Shown here: positions 1 to 6,493 of the stretch, piece by piece | How the letters are laid out: each line of letters opens with the position of its first letter | How positions within the stretch are numbered: the first letter of the stretch is position 1 | Assembly: GCA_017552165.1 (NCBI GenBank) | Contig: JAFZCF010000024.1 | Coordinates: 1-7,155 of the forward strand | From: Clostridia bacterium | GTDB taxonomy: Bacteria > Bacillota_A > Clostridia > Oscillospirales > CAG-272 | Reading direction: 5' to 3' | DNA: 7,155 bases | Notes under the pieces: generated by a model | The model's database searches: none | What the model saw: the letters and a program-made list of their open reading frames with translations, nothing else | What the model was told of the DNA's origin: nothing | Made by a program: the position numbers and the translations under genes

Positions 1-1
1 A

Positions 2-2020
2 TTATGTAAAGAGTTTTTTTCTGAACTTTTTCTCGAATAAAACTTGTGCTTTATCAAGATCCATAACGAGGTTGGTTGTGTTCAATTGAGCATTTAATGT
101 CGGCGGAAGTTCATCATAAATATATCTCAGCGCGTAAACATTGCCATTCTCTCCGCACGAATAAATCAGCTTATTGGCTCTCTTATCAATCTTGAATTGC
201 TTCGGCTCGTTCTCCCATGCACGAAGAATCTTTTCCATCGCGTTTTTACTTACTGCCTTGTCTCCAAAATAGTCCGAAAAAGTTAATTTTGTCAGATATT
301 CGGGGTGAGGTTCGCCGCACTCATCAAATATCTCGCGTATTGTATCTGAAGACAATTGAAAAACATCCGGGAAAAAGTCGTCTTCCGTTTTCATCGAATT
401 TTCAAGTGAATCAATCTTTCCAAGCATAATACGAACATATTCACCAAAGAACGCCGTTGTTGCCGATTTCATGCTATCATTGATACGCTTTGAGTTCTTA
501 GCACCATCTTCTTTATTGATTTTTGCGTCAATATGACAAGTTACCGCTCTTTTTGAAATATCCGAAGTTATAGAAGGCAGTTTATTTGTCGTGATAACTA
601 CGGCAGGATAGTTGATGAATTTTTCTGGAATCCCCCACTCATCATCCTTTATGATTTTCTCGTTGTTGTTTTGGAACTGCATCTTTGCAAGGTCGTCTAT
701 AACTATCGGCAATCCTTCGCGACCACGCTTAAGATTCTCAATTTCAGTTGACGTAAAATCATTGGTACTGTTCAATGGGACTTTGTGACCGCACATCATT
801 TTTGAAAGCAATCTCGTAAATGTGGATTTCCCGCCGTTTGAATCTCCGTAGATAATACCGAACACCGGGAACGGAATCATTTCATAATTGTTGTTGTGAG
901 CGGTCAATCGAAGGTACGGCATAAAAACGCTGGCGAAAAACCAGTTCATGAAAACAAAATAACTCTTTTGTGTTTCAATAACATTGCCGTTGAAACTTGA
1001 AAAACCCTGAAAATAGCCTGTAAGACATTTGATATCGGAAATAATGGCTTCTTTTCGCGGGTTTAGACTGATTGGCTTTCCGTTAAAATCCATCAGCCGA
1101 GATCCGTAATCCAAATGAAGCTTGGGAAGTTTTTTCTCTTTTGCTTTTTTGATTTCTCTGTTTTCGGTGTGTTTACGAGCAACTTCTTTAACGAAATCTC
1201 CAGAAATATAAATCTTTCCGTTTTCCTTTTTGAGTTTGGGAATCATCGGCTTCAGTTCCGATTCAAAACCCTTTATTCCGGCTACAAGCTCAACCTCGGA
1301 TGTGCTGTCATCCGAATCCTCCAAAAAGATCATCTTTTTGTCCTCGATGGTCTTAATGATAGGTATTTCTTGGATATTATCCTCAAGGTAATCGCTGTCA
1401 TCTACTGCGGCGATAATTGTCTGATACGAAACGGAATCAGAACAAGTTGTCTTGAAATTATCAAAGAGATTTCTATAGTAATCAAACGCCTCTTTGTCAT
1501 CGAAGCAAATGATATTCTCCCTTTGAAAACCGTTAAACGCAGAACCTGACATATTTGCGCTCCCGGTAATCACTCTGGAACGCCCATCATCTGAAGACAA
1601 TATGAAAATCTTTTCATGTGATTTTGTATCACGCGAAACAAACAGTTCGAGAGACCCTTCCGCAAGCTTTTCCGCCATAGCTTTTGCAGATTTACGTTTG
1701 ACATATTTCTGCACAATTTTTGCTTGCATAGCTATTATAGCCGCTGTTTCATTGTTCATTACACCTTCACATCCGAAAATTATTTCAGAATGTTTAAACT
1801 TGCTAACGACCTTGTTAACAAAATCCATTCCGGACGAGAATGTAATAGCAGAGAGATAATCATATCCTTCAAATAATTGTAACCAATCGACTACTACGCT
1901 TTTTTCAAAAGATGCCTTGACAACCTTCAACGAGTTAGGAATATCCATTCCAATTGATTCATTTGGCTCTTCAGTAAAACAATTTAACAAGTCGATTTGG
2001 TCTTCATTTTGAGACTTCAT
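2..2020 (-). CDS. PLD-like (HKD) nuclease domain fused to SF3/AAA-like P-loop ATPase; candidate defence or mobile-element protein
   Basis: This is a complete 672-residue protein, ATG to TAA. Residues about 40-190 look like one phospholipase-D-type domain. An alpha/beta N-terminal part is followed by H135-E-K137 and, 15 residues on, GSANMSGS (G153, S154, N156), the usual HxK...GSxN signature. Residues about 195-300 are a charged, low-complexity linker. Residues about 385-500 form a P-loop ATPase: Walker A GDSNGGKS (392-399), Walker B PIVIDD (438-443), a sensor-1-like VVITTN (474-479) before LP, and a possible arginine finger near R491. This order resembles superfamily 3 helicase/D5-type primase ATPases. 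Residues 510-672 are unassigned and may hold a winged helix. The family logic suggests a nuclease acting on nucleic acid and driven or gated by ATP hydrolysis. No signal peptide or membrane segment is evident. Base composition is much more AT-rich than all neighbours, which suggests transfer. I do not recognise this exact protein. An element-encoded replication protein is the main alternative to a defence protein. Confidence 0.75.
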   Translation of the reverse strand: MKSQNEDQIDLLNCFTEEPNESIGMDIPNSLKVVKASFEKSVVVDWLQLFEGYDYLSAITFSSGMDFVNKVVSKFKHSEIIFGCEGVMNNETAAIIAMQAKIVQKYVKRKSAKAMAEKLAEGSLELFVSRDTKSHEKIFILSSDDGRSRVITGSANMSGSAFNGFQRENIICFDDKEAFDYYRNLFDNFKTTCSDSVSYQTIIAAVDDSDYLEDNIQEIPIIKTIEDKKMIFLEDSDDSTSEVELVAGIKGFESELKPMIPKLKKENGKIYISGDFVKEVARKHTENREIKKAKEKKLPKLHLDYGSRLMDFNGKPISLNPRKEAIISDIKCLTGYFQGFSSFNGNVIETQKSYFVFMNWFFASVFMPYLRLTAHNNNYEMIPFPVFGIIYGDSNGGKSTFTRLLSKMMCGHKVPLNSTNDFTSTEIENLKRGREGLPIVIDDLAKMQFQNNNEKIIKDDEWGIPEKFINYPAVVITTNKLPSITSDISKRAVTCHIDAKINKEDGAKNSKRINDSMKSATTAFFGEYVRIMLGKIDSLENSMKTEDDFFPDVFQLSSDTIREIFDECGEPHPEYLTKLTFSDYFGDKAVSKNAMEKILRAWENEPKQFKIDKRANKLIYSCGENGNVYALRYIYDELPPTLNAQLNTTNLVMDLDKAQVLFEKKFRKKLFT

Positions 2021-2026
2021 AGTCGG

Positions 2027-2031
2027 CTCCT
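2027..2031 (-). promoter_or_regulatory. Ribosome binding site of the PLD-ATPase gene
   Basis: On the minus strand AGGAG lies 6 bases before the ATG at 2020. This supports that start over the later in-frame ATG at codon 25. Confidence 0.75.
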
Positions 2032-2043
2032 AAATAGAAAGGC

Positions 2044-2070
2044 AATATATCCTTTTCTTCGGTATTTCAA
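2044..2070 (-). promoter_or_regulatory. Possible weak promoter for the PLD-ATPase gene
   Basis: In the 67-base gap after pepC, the minus strand reads TTGAAA (2070-2065), a 15-base spacer, then TATATT (2049-2044). Both hexamers are good but the spacer is shorter than the ideal 17. No intrinsic terminator is visible after pepC, so read-through from trmB-pepC is an alternative way of expressing the gene. Confidence 0.3.
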
Positions 2071-2087
2071 AATAAATCGCGCGCTTT

Positions 2088-3428
2088 TCACCCTATGTCC
2101 GCGAGAGTGCCCATAGGGTCCCAGGGGTCGAGCTCTATCGGCGGGAGCTTTGCGAGGTCGGCGAGGTCGCCGAGATATTCCTTCTCCACCGCCGCCTGAT
2201 ACACGTACGTATCGAACCAGCTGTCGGTGCAGATATAATATCCCTTTTCGCCGCTCTTGTCGCCCCAGCTGTTCTCTATCTTCCAGCGGTTCGGGCGGCC
2301 GCCGTCGAGGTTCACGCCCGTTATCACCATCGCGTGATTCATCGCCGAGAAGAGATAGTCAAGCGCGTCCTCTTTCGATATGCCGAGCTCAAGCCCGGTG
2401 AGCAGCTCCGGACGGAAGGAATTGTCGTCCCATACGCCCTTTTCGCGGTCGCCGAACTTGCCGACGTCGCTCCCGAACCACACGGGGCGGCCCGCCTCGA
2501 GCTGACGTATTATCGCCTGCTTGAACTCGTCCATCGGGAGATTGAGATGTATCACGCCGCCGGCGCCCACCACGTTGCCGAGATAACGGACGGTATAGGT
2601 TTTGTGGAACGGCTTGTCCGACGTCGGGGCGTTTATGATGCTGACCGTGCGGTAGAGAAGCCCGAAGGCGTATTTTTCGGCGAATCCGAGGGGCGTCAGG
2701 CCCTTTTCAACGTGATATACGCCGTTTTTGTCGACGTATTCGAAGTCAAAGGTCTCCGGCGGCTCGGTATAACACGTGCAGAGGAAGCCGTATATCCTGC
2801 CGAGCATGCGGTCTTTCTCCGCGCCGACCTCGCTCTCCGTCGCTCCGTCCGAGATCATGCGGCGCAGCTTCGCCGCACAGAGCTTGAGGTTCCTGTTAAG
2901 ATAATGGTTCATCATGGCTGTATGGGAGGTCTGGTAGGTCTCGCCGAACACGTCTCGCGGGACGAGACCGTACTTGCGCACTATATTGGCGAACATCTCC
3001 CACTGTCCCCCGTCGTGAACGCCAGAGGAAAGGATGAAGGCGACCGTGCGGTCGTTAACGGGGAGCGCGGCCGTCTCGATTATCGCTTCGAGGAAATAAT
3101 TCGCGCGCTCGAGCTTGTCCCAGAACGCGAGCCAGCTCTGCGAAAGCTGAAAGTTCTCGAGCTCGTGTTCCGCCGCGATGCCCTCGCGGAGCAGATTCGT
3201 CGCGGCAAAGAGCCAGCAGCGCCCCGAGGCCTGCTGATCCGTCACGGGGAGGGTCTTTATCTCGACCGAAAACTTGTTGGCGACCGAAAAGGCGTCGGAC
3301 GCCGAGTACGCGACCGCGTTGAGGTCGGTTTTCGATACTGCGAGCGTTGCTATTCTGCGCTCGGCGCTCCCGCGGTAATCTTCGCTCCATTCCGAGAGCG
3401 CTTCTCTCGTTATCTCTCTGTTATTCAT
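2088..3428 (-). CDS. pepC: Aminopeptidase C / bleomycin hydrolase (peptidase family C1)
   Basis: This is a 446-residue papain-fold cysteine aminopeptidase of the PepC/bleomycin hydrolase family, at the family's usual length. The catalytic residues are all visible: C71 in DQQASGRCWLFA (Q65 or Q66 as the oxyanion glutamine), H365 in MNHAMVITG, and N386 in KIENSWGD. It has no signal peptide, as expected for a cytoplasmic hexameric enzyme that trims short peptides from their N-termini. In this family the C-terminal tail reaches the active-site cleft and limits it to aminopeptidase action. The tail here, DPWDPMGTLADIG, keeps the typical WDPMG element but seems to run a few residues past where I remember many relatives ending. 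The gene overlaps trmB by 4 bases (ATGA), so the two are probably co-transcribed and translationally coupled. The ATG start is supported by AAGGAG 8 bases upstream. Confidence 0.96.
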   Translation of the reverse strand: MNNREITREALSEWSEDYRGSAERRIATLAVSKTDLNAVAYSASDAFSVANKFSVEIKTLPVTDQQASGRCWLFAATNLLREGIAAEHELENFQLSQSWLAFWDKLERANYFLEAIIETAALPVNDRTVAFILSSGVHDGGQWEMFANIVRKYGLVPRDVFGETYQTSHTAMMNHYLNRNLKLCAAKLRRMISDGATESEVGAEKDRMLGRIYGFLCTCYTEPPETFDFEYVDKNGVYHVEKGLTPLGFAEKYAFGLLYRTVSIINAPTSDKPFHKTYTVRYLGNVVGAGGVIHLNLPMDEFKQAIIRQLEAGRPVWFGSDVGKFGDREKGVWDDNSFRPELLTGLELGISKEDALDYLFSAMNHAMVITGVNLDGGRPNRWKIENSWGDKSGEKGYYICTDSWFDTYVYQAAVEKEYLGDLADLAKLPPIELDPWDPMGTLADIG

Positions 3429-4075
3429 CGATTTGTCTCCTTTGTGTCGTTATCGGCTTCGCGGACGGCGCGGAGCATGTGGATTTTGTACCCTTTTTCG
3501 GAAAAATTCTTCTCGTATTCTGTCATGACGTTGTCGGCGGCGAGCTCGCTTGCGTGCAGGTCGCGCGTGACGTACGTGACCCTGAACGGCGAGCACTCAA
3601 GCTCCCCGAGCGTAAAGTCGAAAAGCGCCTCGTTGTCTGTCTTGAATATGAGGTCGCCCCCGGGGACGAGGAACGCGGCGTATCTTTTGAGCCGGTCGCG
3701 GTGGGTGAGCCGGCGCTTGGCGTGCCTCGCCTTGGGCCACGGGTCGGAAAAATTTAGATATAACGTCGAAACCGAGCCGTCCGGCAGGATGTCGCCGAGC
3801 CGGTCGGCGTCGGTGACCGCGAACTTTACGCGGTCGGGGGATATTTCCGCCGCCGCTGCCTTCTCGACAGCTATGAGCATGACGTCTGATATGCGCTCCA
3901 CGGCGAGGAATCTCTTTTCGGGATATCTGAGCGCCATTCCCCTGACGAAGTCGCCCTTGCCGCATCCTATCTCAAGGCATAGCGGAAGCTCCGGCAGGTC
4001 GTCCCTCCCCGCCGCGAGGTATTCTGCGCACCGCCCGAGCCGCTCGGCGCCGTGCTTCTTTTTTCTCATTCTCAT
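3425..4075 (-). CDS. trmB: tRNA (guanine-N7-)-methyltransferase
   Basis: This 216-residue enzyme is TrmB, the SAM-dependent methyltransferase that forms m7G46 in the variable loop of tRNAs. The SAM-binding motif is EIGCGKG at residues 35-41, with an acidic residue after the second strand in AVERIS (58-63). The family signature NFSDPWPKARHAKRRL covers 108-123. FKTDNEALFDF (144-154) and the C-terminal TEYEKNFSEKGYKIH (185-199) are also typical. The start at 4075 gives MRMRKKKHGAERL, which matches the MRxRxK beginning of TrmB proteins. Starting at the second ATG (4069) would lose part of it. The ribosome binding site is weak, with only a short purine run in the roughly 17-base leader. This is the first gene of the trmB-pepC operon, and its stop overlaps the pepC start by 4 bases. 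Confidence 0.97.
   Translation of the reverse strand: MRMRKKKHGAERLGRCAEYLAAGRDDLPELPLCLEIGCGKGDFVRGMALRYPEKRFLAVERISDVMLIAVEKAAAAEISPDRVKFAVTDADRLGDILPDGSVSTLYLNFSDPWPKARHAKRRLTHRDRLKRYAAFLVPGGDLIFKTDNEALFDFTLGELECSPFRVTYVTRDLHASELAADNVMTEYEKNFSEKGYKIHMLRAVREADNDTKETNR
3437..3442 (-). promoter_or_regulatory. Ribosome binding site of pepC, inside the end of trmB
   Basis: The minus strand reads AAGGAG 8 bases before the pepC ATG, embedded in the last codons of trmB. It fixes the pepC start and allows independent initiation as well as coupling. Confidence 0.8.
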
Positions 4076-4077
4076 GG

Positions 4078-4106
4078 TTGATTTATTCTCTGTTTTCTGT
4101 TATAAT
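4078..4106 (+). promoter_or_regulatory. Sigma-70/SigA-type promoter of the HAAS-DUF4097-nrdR-fRMsr operon
   Basis: TTGATT (4078-4083), a 17-base spacer and a perfect TATAAT (4101-4106) put the transcription start near 4113. It points into the plus-strand operon and leaves a leader of about 110 bases before the GTG at 4225. The -35 lies right against the trmB start codon (4075) on the other strand. Confidence 0.75.
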
Positions 4107-4126
4107 TATGATTGATTGACTGTCTT
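4099..4126 (-). promoter_or_regulatory. Probable promoter of trmB-pepC
   Basis: The minus strand reads AAGACA (4126-4121), a 16-base spacer, then TATAAC (4104-4099). The likely start is near 4092, leaving a very short leader before the trmB ATG. The -35 matches consensus at 4 of 6 bases and the -10 at 5 of 6. Its -10 shares bases with the opposing plus-strand -10 at 4101-4106. Confidence 0.4.
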
Positions 4127-4207
4127 TATTGGCCGGTCCGGAATATTTTACAACAAATTCCGCCAAAAATCAAGGGGAACCCCGCCCGCCGCAGGGCGCT
4201 GATTCCC

Positions 4208-4214
4208 GGAAAGG
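4208..4214 (+). promoter_or_regulatory. Probable ribosome binding site of the HAAS-domain gene
   Basis: GGAAAGG lies 10 bases before the GTG at 4225. It is the only purine-rich ribosome-binding-like sequence near a plausible start. The earlier in-frame TTG at 4129 has none, which decides the start in favour of 4225. Confidence 0.5.
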
Positions 4215-4224
4215 CTGCGAAAGC

Positions 4225-5145
4225 GTGGATAAAAAAACATTTTACGATGTCCTGTCGAAAAAGCTGCGCGAGCTCGGAGTCCGCAACGACTACATCGAAA
4301 ACCATATAGATCAGTTTGAAAACTATTTCGCCGACAAAAGCTCCGAGCAGGTCGAAGCCGAGATCGCGCGGCTCGGCGATATAGAGCGCGTCGCCGCGCG
4401 CATAAAGCGCATGACCGACAAAATGCTCCTGACCGACACCGGCATCCCCGACGAGCCCGCCTCCCCGGCGGCAAAGACCGGGGAGATCCCCGAGCCCGGA
4501 GACGGGCCGGACGACGGCGAGGACGACGGGGACGAGGAGGACCTCGATCCCGCGTCTCTTGAGGTAAGGGAGCTCCGCTCGCTGAAAAACGAAAGCGGCG
4601 CGCCGTCCGTTTCGGGAGACGAGCTCTTCGACGACGACGAGGGCGGCAAAAAGATATCCCCCGTCACCGTCACGGAGGACGAGCGCATCGGTTCGAGGGT
4701 CAGAAAAACCGCCTTTGACGACTCGGAGATCAAAAAACGTCTGACTTTGTTCAGAATACTTTCTATTTTGTGCATTCCGCTGGCGCTCGTCGTGATACTC
4801 GTGACGGCGGCGGTGTTCGCCCTGATATTCCTTATCCTCGCGATAATCGTCATAATCGCCGTCGCCGCGCTCGCCGTGGTGACCGTCGCCGGGACATGCG
4901 TCTTCGTATTCGGCATGATACTCGGCATCGTCAAGCTGCTCGAGACCCTGCCGGCCGGCCTGTTTGAATGCGGGCTGTCCCTCATGGTCGGGTCCGCAGC
5001 GATGTTCGCCGGCATACTGATATACAATTTTGCCGTCAGGTTCATCCCGTGGGTGGCGTCCAAGCTCCTGCAGTTCATGAAATTCGTGTTCCGCAAATAC
5101 CGCATACTCTACGCGTACATCAAAAAGGAGGTGCTCAAGCTGTGA
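4225..5145 (+). CDS. HAAS-domain (DUF1700-like) multi-pass membrane protein
   Basis: From GTG 4225 this is 306 residues. Residues about 1-68 (VDKKTFYDVLSKKLRELGV onward) form a small helical domain with the pattern of HAAS/DUF1700 proteins: a leading F..L...L, an acidic DQFENYF helix, then a short helix with LGD. Residues about 70-168 are a long, very acidic, probably disordered linker rich in D, E, G and P. Residues about 175-239 contain roughly three closely packed membrane segments and about 250-278 a fourth. A short basic tail follows. In this family the cytoplasmic HAAS domain is thought to sense or signal for an associated envelope protein, and genes of this type commonly sit beside DUF4097 genes, as here. 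A PadR-type repressor often precedes such pairs, but none is present. The frame stays open back to TTG 4129, but those 32 codons lack a ribosome binding site and look unlike the family. The next gene overlaps by 4 bases. Confidence 0.75.
   Translation: MDKKTFYDVLSKKLRELGVRNDYIENHIDQFENYFADKSSEQVEAEIARLGDIERVAARIKRMTDKMLLTDTGIPDEPASPAAKTGEIPEPGDGPDDGEDDGDEEDLDPASLEVRELRSLKNESGAPSVSGDELFDDDEGGKKISPVTVTEDERIGSRVRKTAFDDSEIKKRLTLFRILSILCIPLALVVILVTAAVFALIFLILAIIVIIAVAALAVVTVAGTCVFVFGMILGIVKLLETLPAGLFECGLSLMVGSAAMFAGILIYNFAVRFIPWVASKLLQFMKFVFRKYRILYAYIKKEVLKL
5126..5131 (+). promoter_or_regulatory. Ribosome binding site of the DUF4097-like gene
   Basis: A perfect AGGAGG sits inside the last codons of the upstream gene, 10 bases before the GTG at 5142. 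It fixes this start against an open frame that extends much further upstream. Confidence 0.8.
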
Positions 5146-6014
5146 AACCCACCTCTGTTATCTATCTCGTCCTCGCCGTGATACTCTTTTTCGGCGGCTT
5201 CGGCATGTGCAAATACGCAGAAAAGCTTGCCGAGGACAGAAATCAGCCGATATACGACCAGGAAATCGGGGAGGCCGGCTCGTCGCTCTATACCTATGAG
5301 ATAGACAACACCGCCGTCGCGACCCTCAAACTCGTGTTTTCGGACGTCGACGTGACGATAAAGCCGTCTCCCGACGAAAAAAGCAGAGTAGAACTCCGCA
5401 ATTTCTCGGTGCGCGACTATTCAGTCACCCTGAACGGCTCGGCCGTGACCGTCGACGGCACGGTCGGCAAGCTCGCGTCACTTCTCGACCGCTCCTCCGG
5501 CGGGATACAGTTCCGCGGGCTGAGGTATTTCCTCCTCAAGGATCCCGACCCGTCGCTCAAACGGAGCGTGACCGTGTATATCAGCGACGCCTCCAAGCTC
5601 AATTCGCTCAGCGTTTCGGAGACCGGCGGTTCCCTTTCCCTGTCTGATATCGCAAATCCGCTCGACTATTCTCTGTCGCTCAAGGACTGCGCGGCGCGCG
5701 TAAGCGGCGTTTCGACGGTCTCGGTCGGCGAGATTTCCCTCAAAGCCGGCGATCTCGAGGTCTCCGGCAGCTCCTTCAACACGCTCGTCATCGACTCAAC
5801 GGACGCGAGCGTCCGCGTGACCTCGAACGGCGCGATACAGCGCACGACGACGTCGTACGACCTTTCGGTGACCGAGGGCTCTCTCGTTTACAACGGATCG
5901 CTCGTCGAGGACGGCTCGTACAAGATATCCCAGGCGATATCTCTGTCAATGATCAGGATATCCGTCTCCGGGGGGAACATTAACCTCACGGATGACGAGC
6001 CCGCGACGCCGTGA
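5142..6014 (+). CDS. DUF4097-like membrane-anchored beta-repeat protein
   Basis: This 290-residue protein has an N-terminal hydrophobic anchor at residues about 5-22 (SVIYLVLAVILFFGGFG). The remainder is almost all short beta strands rich in Ser, Val, Leu and Asp. Residues 57-75 (TAVATLKLVFSDVDVTIKP) and the successive strand-turn units over about 140-282 (for example SLSVSETGGSLSLSDI, LEVSGSSFNTLVIDS and IRISVSGGNINL) match the DUF4097 beta-helix style. The anchor is followed by C23, but the residues before it (GFGM) do not form a good lipobox, so I favour a membrane anchor over a lipoprotein. The bulk is predicted to lie outside the membrane. GTG at 5142 overlaps the HAAS gene stop (GTGA), and nrdR starts inside this gene's stop. 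The exact function is unknown. The partnership with the HAAS protein suggests an envelope sensor or stress module. Confidence 0.75.
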   Translation: MKPTSVIYLVLAVILFFGGFGMCKYAEKLAEDRNQPIYDQEIGEAGSSLYTYEIDNTAVATLKLVFSDVDVTIKPSPDEKSRVELRNFSVRDYSVTLNGSAVTVDGTVGKLASLLDRSSGGIQFRGLRYFLLKDPDPSLKRSVTVYISDASKLNSLSVSETGGSLSLSDIANPLDYSLSLKDCAARVSGVSTVSVGEISLKAGDLEVSGSSFNTLVIDSTDASVRVTSNGAIQRTTTSYDLSVTEGSLVYNGSLVEDGSYKISQAISLSMIRISVSGGNINLTDDEPATP

Positions 6015-6493
6015 AATGCCCTCAGTGCGGCTATCCCGACTCAAAGGTCGTCGATTCCCGCCCAACGGAAAACGAGGCGATACGCCGCCGGCGCATGTGC
6101 CTGAAATGCGGATCGAGGTTCACGACCTACGAAAGCTATCTGATCCCGACGGTCGTACCCGTCATGGTGATAAAAAAGAACGGCTCCGCACAGCTTTTTG
6201 ACAGAAACAAGATACTGACGGGGCTCCTTCAGGCGTGCTACAAGCGGCCGGTCGAGCGCTCGACGATGCTCGGGGTTATTGACGCCATCGAGGACGAGAT
6301 ACGCACGTCCGGCAAGACGTCGGTCACTTCATCGGAGATCGGAAAGATGGTAATGGACCGTCTGAAACGCATAGACGACGTTTCCTACGTCCGTTTCGCC
6401 TCGGTTTACCGCGAATTCAAGGACGTCGAGACCTTCCGCCGCGAGATAGACAGTCTGTCGGCGGACAAGGACGAGCCGGGGGCGGACAAATGA
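6011..6493 (+). CDS. nrdR: Transcriptional repressor NrdR
   Basis: This 160-residue protein is NrdR, the zinc-ribbon/ATP-cone repressor of ribonucleotide reductase genes that reads the ATP/dATP balance. The zinc ribbon has C3, C6, C30 and C33 (MKCPQC ... MCLKC) and includes the family's VVDSRPTENEAIRRRR and SRFTTYE. The ATP-cone follows at about 48-138, with VIKKNGSAQLFDRNKIL and a C-terminal YVRFASVYREFKDVETF. The spacing between the two zinc pairs seems one residue shorter than in common homologues. GTG at 6011 overlaps the previous stop as GTGA and has no clear ribosome binding site, so initiation probably depends on coupling. I see no ribonucleotide reductase gene and no convincing NrdR box in the window, so its targets lie elsewhere. 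Confidence 0.97.
   Translation: MKCPQCGYPDSKVVDSRPTENEAIRRRRMCLKCGSRFTTYESYLIPTVVPVMVIKKNGSAQLFDRNKILTGLLQACYKRPVERSTMLGVIDAIEDEIRTSGKTSVTSSEIGKMVMDRLKRIDDVSYVRFASVYREFKDVETFRREIDSLSADKDEPGADK

Noticed and set aside
1115..1549. 144-codon plus-strand open frame
   Set aside because: It is antisense to the PLD-ATPase gene, has no promoter or ribosome binding site signal, and its Phe/Leu/Ile-rich product is the expected complement of Lys/Asp/Glu-rich coding sequence.
2334..4115. Very long open frame on the plus strand (593 codons) across pepC and trmB
   Set aside because: It is exactly antisense to two well-supported genes, its translation is Arg/Leu/Ser-rich without recognisable motifs, and it has no ribosome binding site. 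It is a by-product of GC-rich codon use.
4129..4224. In-frame upstream extension of the HAAS gene from TTG 4129
   Set aside because: It has no ribosome binding site, the added 32 residues look non-conserved and compositionally odd, and the GTG at 4225 starts at the expected domain beginning.
4323..5105. 260-codon open frame on the minus strand
   Set aside because: It is antisense to the HAAS-domain gene. The Ser/Thr-rich sequence is the complement of the acidic linker and membrane segments, with no family resemblance.
4968..5141. Upstream extension of the DUF4097-like frame
   Set aside because: It would overlap the membrane segments of the HAAS gene in another frame. The AGGAGG-GTG at 5142 gives a proper membrane anchor right at the N-terminus.
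5202..5212. Cysteine after the hydrophobic segment of the DUF4097-like protein as a lipoprotein site
   Set aside because: The preceding residues GFGM do not fit a lipobox (Leu at -3 and a small residue at -1 are missing).
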